This document shows, piece after piece, positions 30,910-40,253 of a DNA stretch of 64,000 nucleotides. The notes beneath the pieces are model-generated. The model saw nothing but the letters and a program-made list of their open reading frames with translations. It had not been told where the DNA came from and made no database searches. The stretch is from Hirsutella rhossiliensis (taxonomy: Eukaryota; Ascomycota; Sordariomycetes; Hypocreales; Ophiocordycipitaceae), in NCBI RefSeq assembly GCF_020360975.1, contig NW_025408686.1, positions 1-64,000 on the forward strand, in the 5' to 3' direction. The translations under genes and the position numbers were made by a program. The first letter of the stretch is position 1; each line of letters begins with the position of its first letter.

Positions 30910-30926
30910 TCTCCCGGGCTCATAAC
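30910..30926 (-). other. Copia primer binding site, initiator-Met tRNA anticodon-arm type
   Basis: Immediately inside the 5' LTR the element strand reads GTTATGAGCCC, complementary to GGGCTCATAAC, the anticodon stem-loop of initiator methionine tRNA ending at position 39. Drosophila copia and yeast Ty5 prime from this internal half-tRNA site rather than from a tRNA 3' end. The match begins directly at the LTR edge. Confidence 0.75.
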
Positions 30927-31203
30927 TCTCGCGAAGAGAGGGTGCAAGTGATGAATTGATTAAGTTGCTTGTCCTTTTTTTCCTTCCTCCTCCCTAACAA
31001 AAAGTGACTTCTTATAGTTCTGTCACCTGTGGCTGCCTTGTGGTGGCGATGTCGCCACCCAGGCCGCCTAGATGACGTTGTCATCTAGAAGGTTCGATAC
31101 CACCGCTTAACAACAACATTATTCATCCTTCTCAGTCACCTTTGCTAGAGTCAGCCCGATTAGGTAACCTTCGGACCTAGATCGTTAACCCGTTTTCACG
31201 ACA
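30927..31203 (-). repeat. Copia 5' LTR (277 bp)
   Basis: The sequence is identical to the copy at 25,577-25,853. It is followed on the plus strand by the target duplication ATCCC. Confidence 0.95.
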
Positions 31204-31267
31204 ATCCCATCATGCTGTAAGTAGGAGGAGCGAGTTGACCCTCAATAGTTACAAATGCGGTACACTA

Positions 31268-33030
31268 TTATTCCTCACTCATTTTGCGCCACTGTTGTTT
31301 GACCGCCGACGCCGTCCGATTGAGCTTGGAAGCGATCCAGGACTCCGACTTGTTCTCCCTCTTCCATGCTCTTAGCCGACGTTCCTCTAGCGCTGACCAC
31401 CGGCGGCGCTTGGCAAGCACCTTCCTTTTACCGCTTTTGACGATTAGAGGACCGTCCTCGTCGTCGCTACCAGAAATGCTATCATCACTCCCATTGCGAT
31501 TCTCGTCGATAGGACTCAGAGACTCTGCGTTGGCAGGTACTCTGCGACTGCTCTGAGCCGTAGACCTTCCGCGCAAGTTGTACTGCCGCTTCAGGGTGTT
31601 GCTCACGGGTTGGCTATGCCTTGCCTTGCCCGAAACATCCTTGAGCAATGGGTTGGGTAGTAAGGACAGTGCTTCAAAGAGAGCTGCACGAAAAATCGCG
31701 CATGATTTACATTGTCCAGATTGTTCCATCTCTTGCGTTCCACGGAACGATATTGCCGAATGGGGCCCATTTTGCAGCGACCGCTGTGTGCCGTCTAGGG
31801 GAGGTTGACTCGTCGTTACAGAAGAGAAAGCAATAGGGTCAGAGCCAAAGCTTGCAGGAGAACTGATAAGGCCGCCCTGATGAGCCGCGGTTGGATGGGA
31901 GCCGCTCGTGGGATAGCGGGCAAGTGCCCTCACAGCCGATCGATTGTCATCGAGATTGTCGTCGTGACTGCCATTGATGCGACGAGTCTCCAATAGTCGA
32001 GGGCCCTGGTCTTGAGAATGAATCCCATCGTCGACTGGGATCGAGGCAATATCGTAAACACCTGATTGATGCAACAAAATGCGACGTTCAGCCGCGGAGG
32101 GTAACTTTAGACCTTTTGTTTCCTGTTGATCATCAGCGCCACTGCCATGATGGCTATCCCCCAGTAATCGCTTCGTCCTGTTAGATATCGGTGCGATGAC
32201 GTGCTGTTGACCTGCATTCAGCCAATGCTGAAAGCCCGCATCGTCATCAAGGGGGCTCTTCAGAGGGAGGCTCTCAGCATTGGCGGGTGCAGGAGCAGAT
32301 GCGCTCGAGCCCGGCAAGGAAAGAGGGAAGGGGTAGTGAGGACCTCTGAGTTGGTCTATACCGAGCCTTGAAAGATCCACCGACTGCTTGGCGGTACCGG
32401 CTTTGGGCCAGGTCAACGCTGTCTGGATCAAATTGTCATCGGCAACATCTACCGTAGGGCCCATCACCGCTGCCGGAGCGGCTGGGTCCATCAGCGTTGG
32501 AGACTTCTCAGTGGCCTTGCTATTCCCCTCCTGGATATCTTCCACCCGTACGATGGAACCTGAATAAAATTCTGTCAGTCCCGCGAAATGAACAGTGTGG
32601 CAGGGGGTGACTACCTGATATTGCCTGAGGATTGTCCGCTGCAAGCTGAGCCGCCGCAGGCTTCAACGCACTGCCGAGGTGTTCATCGACTTCTTCGCCA
32701 CCAGCATTGGAAGCGTAACACCTGTCCATGGGGTGCGAGACAAACTGCATGTCATCGGACCAATCGTGGCCGGACCAATCGAGCGCCATCACGACTTCCT
32801 GGTCTTTGAAATGTCAGCAGTAATTTATCTCCAGTGCGATTTCCCTTCAGCGGCATACCGTTCATCTTCAACAAGCCTTCTGCATTATGCTGTGAATATT
32901 GGCCTTCACCGCAAGTTTCTAGTAACGTGGCATCATGACGACGTTCCTTGGGCGCGAGATCCGGGTGTTTTTTCTTTCGCTGCCTTTGCGGCAGGGGCAC
33001 ATATGGTTTGAACTTCAGGGGAGTGGCCAT
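31268..33030 (-). CDS. MYB/SANT-domain protein, intact, three exons
   Basis: Exons 33,030-32,859, 32,803-32,615 and 32,559-31,268 join to 1,653 nt, 550 codons plus TAA, with no internal stop. Both introns are 55 nt and phase 1: intron 1 has donor GTATGC, branch GCTGAC and acceptor CAAAG; intron 2 has donor GTAGTC, branch ACTGAC and acceptor TTCAG. ATG at 33,030 opens MATPLKFKPYVPLPQRQRKK. The middle is low-complexity, acidic and Ser/Asn-rich, with PANAESL occurring twice. The C-terminus, about residues 505-550, is a single MYB/SANT repeat with regularly spaced Trp: RRWSALEERRLRAWKRENKS, then WIASKLNRTASAVKQQW. A DNA-binding nuclear regulator is likely; its targets are unknown. It is the only clearly intact gene here. 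MYB/SANT genes are reported as recurrent Starship passengers, which suits the nearby cargo. The Copia insertion ends 60 bp past the stop codon. Confidence 0.85.
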
Positions 33031-35167
33031 GATGTTTGGAGACCAGATGCGTGCGTAGTCTGTACTAAAGGTATGAGAAATGGGGAGAGGAAAGCTGAGG
33101 TGGGAAGCCTTCCCTATTTATCGAGGGGGCAGTTACCCTCTCGCGGCGGGCCAACCAGATACCCAGCGGCAAGGGACTTTGAGCTGAGGTCGGACAAGTC
33201 GTTCTGCAAACAATTCCATCGCCGAGAGGTAGGAGCCGCAGAATCGAGACCGTTCCATATCAGTCATCCCCTGTCACTGTCCCTGAAGGTTACTCAATTT
33301 GGCTCCGACGATGGTCAGCTCGAACGACAGGGGACTAAATCGACCTCCCGTTCCCGCCTGATTCCAGCTGCAACGCACGACCAACGGCGGAGTCTGCAGC
33401 GCTGCAGCTACTTGGACTGGCAGGACCGGCGAAACGAGAGATTCGGGCCGACCGATTCGCAAGGCAGAATCCATGGGCGCCGCTGGTTGCACCCTCTTGG
33501 GACCCCTGACCGCTCACGTCCCAACACTTTCACAATGGTGCGAACATGAATATCACCCTCGCAGGGCAGGGCCATTGCATCCTGGGGGCTTACCCATAGA
33601 AGGCCTGGTTGAGTCACACTCCGATCAGGTTTTGCAGTGCCATCCTGGCCCCCTTTACGACGGGTTAGCGGCGGGAGGATCGTCTAGGACCCGGTCCGGT
33701 CCAGTACCAACAAAGCAGGCTGTGCAGGACGCTTCAAGGTGATTTGTGCCGTGGAAAACTGCCAGCCCGCCGATGGTGGGCATGTGATATGATATGCGTC
33801 CTACCCAGATCCTCCTCGGTACAGTTTCCCACATTTGGGGGTTAAACGTGATCGGCTCAGCGCTGCGAAGTTGCTGTATCTTAGTTCATAGCTAGGAGGA
33901 TTCGGGAGTCTGTCCCACGGTGGTGGGCTCGCGCCCTCGAACGGAAAGTCCTGTTGGTGTTTTGGCCTGATGAGCAAGATTGTTAGTCAGGGCCTCGTGC
34001 TTGGACGTAGGCTACTGCGAGTCCAGCCTCTTTCAGTTCTGCCTCGTCATACTCACCGTCAACAACGCGTTCGCTCAAAAGTCCGTAGGATTTATCCTGC
34101 CGCACAACCGGCGAGCCGATGGTTCCCCGCTGCATAATCAGAATCAAGCTCGGAGAGACGATCCATTCATCAATGCGTCAGAACACGTCACTCGGTGTAG
34201 GACTGACGAAGATCCCTGCCATTCGGGAGAAACCTTGCCCAGCGCAGGCTTCTGTGCCGCCCCAAGACGCCGATCGGGAGAGGCGAGAAGAGATGGGACG
34301 CTGGTGTCTCCCAAAAACCCCGGTCAACTGTTGATTATGTGATTTCGGGTCGGCGTTAGGGGCTGCGTTCCCGCTCTCTCGATTTCTCTCGGAGAATCCT
34401 TGCGGTTGCGCACCACGATTGATGTAAATGTCGATAAGGCCTCCCTACTCCTGCACCAAGCATCAGCGGGTGAGCAAGACTCCGCCCTCATTTCCTATTC
34501 CAGGGTCCGTTCGCATTGATGGACCTTCTCGACTTCTTAAGAGTATCTCCCGTATTTCCAAGAGAGGCAAAATCGATATGTAGAGGAACGTTAACATCGA
34601 AGCATGAAGTCAGCGTCCGCGGTGTCTAGCCACTCTTATCCGCATAGGGAAATTGGCCATTGCATGTGGCATGGTTTTGCCTGATCCAGTAATTTTGAAC
34701 AGCCGAACCAATGCGCGTCTAGTTGCATCACATCCGCCGCGCTCTTCCTTTGGCGAGATGTCGGGGCGTTGGTTGTACGGCCAAGAAGGAGGATGGTGGG
34801 CGAGCCGGTCGCGCAGCCGACATCGTGCAAGCCCATAGGGCGAAAAAGTTTCGAGTCGCTGGTGGCTTTGTGGCAGATATGGCGAGGATGAAGAACAAAA
34901 CCTCCCCAAGTGTAGTTGCGAGGGTAATTCTCGTCGTGTGGCAATGACTGAATGGGCGAAGGACAAAGTAGTTGAAAAGGATGACTAAGTCAACATGAAA
35001 AAGGGAAGAACATCAATGGTACATGAGGAATACCTGGGCAGGACCTGGGCTTTTATGGGTGACGCAGAAGCGGCGGGGGACGGAGGGGCCGAAGATTGCC
35101 CGATGGGGCAACCACCGAATATGGTGGGCCAAGACCACCATTTCCGGAGGCGGACAAGCCGTCTTGA
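33031..35167. other. no gene recognised; upstream of MYB/SANT gene and flank of RIP block
   Basis: Open frames here are short and without motifs. The first few hundred bases are the promoter region of the minus-strand MYB/SANT gene. No repeat pair was noticed. If the cargo is a Starship, one end could lie here, but no terminal repeat was identified. Confidence 0.35.
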
Positions 35168-38100
35168 CTTTTACTATTATAAATTTAATAGCTAGAATCG
35201 CTTTATCTCCTTTATCTATAATTAATTACTATTATACTAGTACTATTAAAGGCTTATTTACGCTAGTATAGGCTAGGTTAAGGACTTAGTTAGCGCCCCC
35301 TCTATAACTAAGGATCTTACCTCTTAGTAAGAGAATCTCGGCTATTAAGGTATCTATAAGGGGTTCTCTTTATAATTATTAAGTAGCTCTTAAGTTATCT
35401 TCTTTAACTTCTATTACTAAAGCCTAAAAAAATTTCTTAGGAGCTAGGTAGCTATTTCCTATATAGTCTCCTTAAGCTTTCGTCTTTTATATACGTTTTT
35501 ATTAACTATTAAGGTTATAGTTTAAAAGGATTTTACTATATTAACCTCGTTTAAAAGCTCTTATTTAATAGCTCCTACTACTAATATAACTACTTAGATA
35601 GTACCGATCTAATATTTAACCTATATATCGCCGTTCCTTAAAGAATAATTAAATAATATATATATAGCTTTAATAAGTAGTATACCTAAGATAAAAGGGA
35701 CTAAGACTCTATTTAGTATAATATAAAGATAGATTAATATCTAAGCTATACTTAGATAGAGATTAGTCTCTACCTCCTTAACTATATTTATAGGGGACCT
35801 AGTATATACTATTATTAATACTCTTATTAATAGGATTTTAAGCCTATATATATTTATATATCTTTTAGTAATAAGGTTTCTTTTAGACCTAGTATTAATT
35901 AAGGCGCTTAGAACTTTAGCTTTCTAGCTATTAAGCTATACTTAAATATAAGGTAGGTCTTATATATACTTAAGCGAGCGGAACAGTATAAGGACTATAT
36001 TTATATATATTATAGGAATTACTATAAGGTCTTTTAGAGTTATCTCTTAGTATCTTATTAAGAGTACTACTTCTTATATAATAAATTTATCTTTCTTTAG
36101 TCTTATTACCTTTAGAGTTTATTAATTAAATAGTCCTTAAGCTAGTTATATTATACTAATTATATTAGTTATAAACCTAACTTTCTTTAGTACTTATTAA
36201 ACTTTAAGGTACTTATAATCCGATTCTTTATAAGTAAGGTAAGTAAGCTTAATTAGTTCGACCTAGTATTCTTTATCTTATTCTTTAACTTATATTAAAG
36301 CTACTATAAGTTTTCTTTATAAATATTTAAGAAGGAGTAAACTACTCTTTATATTATCTTTAGCTACTTTTATAACTATTATTATAGCTTTATAGGGTCT
36401 TATATTACTCTTTACCTTTTCTAAGGTCTAGAATTTAATATTTTCTATACCTTAGGCTATATCTAGGTATCTTATACTAAGTCTCTTACTTAGTTAAGGA
36501 ATAAAGTTAATTAAGTAATTTAAAGGGATTAAGATTCTTTTATATATAATTTCTCTAATAATTTTATCTATAAGTCTATTAAACTTCTTATCTAGATCTA
36601 CTTTATATCTATAATATATAAAGATAATCTTTAGGCTAGTTTTTATTATTCTTATTATCTTAATTTCTTTTATATCCTCTTTAACTCTTTATTTTTTTCC
36701 CTTATAAGTATTAATCCCTATTATAGTTATATAAATTATTTAATTATATATATTACTTTATTATATATTATCTATTATTATAATAACCGATATCCTTCTT
36801 ACTTCTTTTCTTATATCGCTTACTTTTAGATTCCTTAGCTTCTACTTATATAGGCTTCTATATCTTTAGAACTAGTTTAAGAGACTAGATTCTCTTTTAT
36901 TAATAGCTTAATTTAAGTAAGATAGTATAACTATAGCTTTAACCTATTTTATAAGTAGTAATATAAAGGAGTTTAGCTATATATCTACTTAGTATATAAT
37001 AAGCCTTTAAATATATATACTTATTTAAGAAAACCTATTAGTAAGTACTAAGGGAATTATACTTTTATTATCTTTTCTTTTAAGGTAAAGAGTCTTATTT
37101 ACTACTTTATATATTAAAAATCCGATCTTATAGTCCTAAGAGTATACCTTATACTTATTAAGGTAGTATTTTTCTTTACTATAATAAAAGTATCTCTTAG
37201 GCCGGTTAAAAGTATTAACCTAAAACTATATATATAAATTAGATAGGTAGTAAAATCTAATAGTATTTACGCTACCTTTTTATTTATAACTTAAAGAGTA
37301 GCTTTTACTACTAACGCGTCTTTATTCCTTATTAAGCTAGTTAAATATCTACTTTTACTAGTAAGTAAGGTTAATCTTTATATCTTTATAGGCTTTTATT
37401 AGGTCTATAATCTCCTTTATAGGCTATCTAGGTTCCTTATTTATTTTCTTTAACTCTTTAAGAAGTTTTTCTTTGCCCTTATTAGATTTAGCTTCCTTTA
37501 TTACTTTATTAATTTCCTTAAAAAGCTAGTCTTTCTTTAAGTTCTTAAACTTTTAATTATAGACTTTAAATACTATATATCGTTGCTTAATATCTTAATA
37601 AGGTACTAAGTAGTTATTAATTATATAGATAAGGCTTTTATATAAGAGTTTCGAGATAACTTTAGATATCTTTCTATTTCTTTTTATAACGTTAATAATA
37701 AGCTCCTTTAGTATTATATAGTAAATAAAGTATAACTAAACTATAGATTCTTCCTAGCTATTAAGTTATACCTTATACTATAGGTATAAGTAAAGACTAA
37801 GCTATTCTATAACTTTTATAATAGTCTTAGGCTTTTTAGTATTATAATAGTCTAAGCGGTCGTTAGTAGTTTTTAGTTATTTAATATTATATATATAGTA
37901 GTATTAAAGGAGTCTCTTTTTTACTTCTTCTTAAGTAAGTCCGTCTATAAGAATTTTAATAGTAAGGGCTTATATAAAGGAGATATAAACTTCGAGCTAG
38001 TTTATTTTATCTTTATTATAGATATAGTTAATATATATCTCTTATTTAAACTTCTTAAGGAATTTAGTTTTATTTTTACTATTAAATTTACTAATAGGTA

Positions 38101-38873
38101 AGAGTTATAGTTAATAAAGTCTTCCTATAAGGTTATCTTAGCTTTTAGTAAGTATATCTTTAAGTCTATTAGTAATCTTATTAATATTTACCTTAATTTT
38201 CTTTATATCGCTAGTAGTAGGATTAAATAATCCCTCTTAATAGCTAGCGTTTCTAGATATAGTATACTTATAGATTATAAGGTTATAAAATTTAAAGTTA
38301 GAGTTTTTAGAGTTAAAGGATATCTTATTATAACTATCTTATTACTTACTTTCTTATTTATTAGTAGGAGGTAAGCGTTCTTTATAAGCTACTATATAGA
38401 AGAGAGCTAAGGTTAAGGTTATTAAGGTATCCCTTATTAATACTTATATTAGTATTATTAGTATATATATAAGTAAGAGGTCTTAGTAGGGTTCTAAAAT
38501 AGTTTAGATTATACTATTATTATTATTTATATCTTTTAAAGTATTATATAAGGATTATAGTTTCTTAACTAAGTCGCTAGTATTAAGGGTTATAAGGCTA
38601 ATAATAAGAGCTTAGGGTTTTTTAGTATTAGCTTATTACTTTTCCTTTACTACTAGCGAAGGTATTATTTAATTATTTATTTCTTAGTAAGTCTATTACT
38701 TTATTAGGTCCCTAACTCTAGCTATTAAAGTAGTTATTACTTTAATTATTAAATCCCTAGATTTTATTTTTTTTCTAAATAGTACTATCGTCCTCTAAGT
38801 ATTCTTAGCTTTATAAAGCTACTTATCGCTATATAAATAGAATAGAATAACGAGTTTACGCCTTAGAAACTAG
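35168..38873. other. unidentified RIP-mutated sequence, left part
   Basis: This is probably decayed transposons, but I could not assign a family. Some stretches read as degraded coding sequence with aromatic-rich translation (for example around 36,240-36,480), without a decisive motif. A mutated captain gene could not be excluded or found by eye. Confidence 0.3.
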
Positions 38874-39252
38874 TTTTAATAGGGATAAAGGTATATACTT
38901 AAAGCACGTATAGTATATAGCTAAGGATTAATAGAGTAATTAACTATATAATTATTTAATTATCGGTCCTATATATAGCTTTAAGGGCCTTAGGTTATAA
39001 ATATAAGTCTTAAAGATTTCTTTACTCTATACCTCTTTATCTTTACTAAAGTCGTATAACTAATAGCCTTTACTTTAAAGGGGAAAAATAAAAATTTAAA
39101 TTAACTATAATTAAGGAAGATACTTAATTAGATAATCGAGGTCTTTATAACGCCTTTACGTATACTTAGAAGTAAGTTAGAAGGGGAGTACTAAGGGTTT
39201 TATCCCTTTAATAGGCTAATATCTATAAGGGTACGATCTTACTTATTAAACT
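38874..39252 (+). repeat. 379 bp direct repeat, copy 1 (candidate LTR)
   Basis: This copy matches 57,033-57,411 in the same orientation over an equal 379 bp, with differences mostly of C/T or G/A type plus compensating small indels. Shared landmarks are TTATCGGTCCTATATATAGC and GTACGATCTTACTTATTAAAC at the end. One copy borders a minus-strand Gypsy, as an LTR would; this copy borders a plus-oriented RT fragment, so an intact element cannot be reconstructed from the pair. Confidence 0.7.
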
Positions 39253-39797
39253 ACCTTTTAGTATTATATTAATAATATACTTTAAGACTTCCTTAATAAG
39301 TTTACCTTTATATATATAGATAATATCCTTATTTATATAAGCGCCTCTTATAAAGATTATATATAGAAAGTATAAAGGGTTTTAAAGCGCCTTTAACTTT
39401 ATAGGCTCTACCTTAACCTAAATAAGTATAAATTTAAGGTTAAGAGGGTTAAGTACCTAAGCTTTATTATTTATATAGGTATAGGTATATAAGCGGATCT
39501 TATAAAGATCTAAGCGATTTAAGACTAAGCGGCCCTAACTATATAAATAAGTATATAAATCTTTCTTAGGTTTACGAACTATTATAAGATATTTATTAAG
39601 GGCTTCTCTTAAATTATAATACCCTTAAACGAGATTACTAGGAAGTAGACCGCTTTTTATTAAGGGCCTATATAGGAAGGAGCGTTTTATATACTTAAGG
39701 GCTTATTCTCTTAAGCCCTAGTACTACTTTAGTAGGACTTTAACCGGTCTATATTAGTTAAAGTAAACTATAGCAGCTAGGCACTTAAAGAAACGCT
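39253..39797 (+). pseudogene. RIP-mutated Gypsy RT fragment, plus arm
   Basis: This is the reverse complement of about 55,030-55,545. The RT catalytic box is visible at 39,313-39,324, where the codons read Tyr-Ile-Asp-Asn followed by ILIY: the second Asp of YxDD has become Asn, as expected from TpG to TpA mutation. The reading continues after the nested TIR element at 45,126. Confidence 0.7.
39791..39797. other. target site duplication, left (AAACGCT)
   Basis: The same 7 bp occur at 45,119-45,125. Removing the 5,321 bp between plus one copy restores colinearity with the uninterrupted homologous arm near 54,990-55,020. Confidence 0.75.
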
Positions 39798-40253
39798 ATA
39801 AGAATACTACTAAGAGGTATAGGCTAATAAAGTACTTAGGTATATAGTACTAATATATTAGTAGGGTATTAGTAGGGAATCGTGCCTACCCCGCTTATAT
39901 ATTATAGACCTCTCGCTACTCTAGGTAAAGAGGAAAAAATCCCTCTTCTTATAAGCTTTAGTTTTATAACAAGGAGAATATAATATATATAGCGTAGTAC
40001 CTCTAGCTTTCTCTACTACCTAACTAATCGTACTATAATATATATTCCCTTATAATTTCTATATATATTATATTCTCTTTATTATAAGACTAAAGCTTAT
40101 AAAAAAAGGGATTTTTTCCTCTTTAGCTAGAGTAGCAAAAGGTCTATAATATATAAGCGGGGTAGGTATAATTCCCTACTAATACCCTACTAATATATTA
40201 GTACTATATACCTAAGTACTTTATTAGCCTATACCTCTTAGTAGCGTTCTTAT
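39798..40253. repeat. foldback at left end of the TIR element
   Basis: Directly after the left TIR (ends 40,060), 40,061-40,253 is a partial inverted copy of the same TIR, running to its very tip (TTCTTAT). The left end is therefore a hairpin of about 190 bp per arm. It could be a nested short derivative or the product of aberrant transposition. Confidence 0.65.

Larger units (their letters stand above)
25572..31208 (-). mobile_element. Ty1/Copia LTR retrotransposon, full structure, broken ORFs
   Basis: The 5.6 kb element has two 277 bp LTRs that are identical as far as I can read, flanked by the 5 bp duplication ATCCC (25,572-25,576 and 31,204-31,208). Order on the minus strand: 5' LTR, primer binding site, gag, protease, integrase, RT, RNase H, polypurine tract, 3' LTR. 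Integrase before RT defines Copia. Identical LTRs mean a very recent insertion, yet gag-pol needs about nine frame changes to be read through. The element is not RIP-mutated. It sits 60 bp downstream of the MYB/SANT stop codon. Confidence 0.95.

Noticed and set aside
32588..33549. Plus-strand open frames opposite the MYB/SANT gene
   Set aside because: They are antisense to well-supported exons with matching introns.
33274..35271. Several short frames on both strands before the RIP border
   Set aside because: No motif, splice pattern or repeat supports them.
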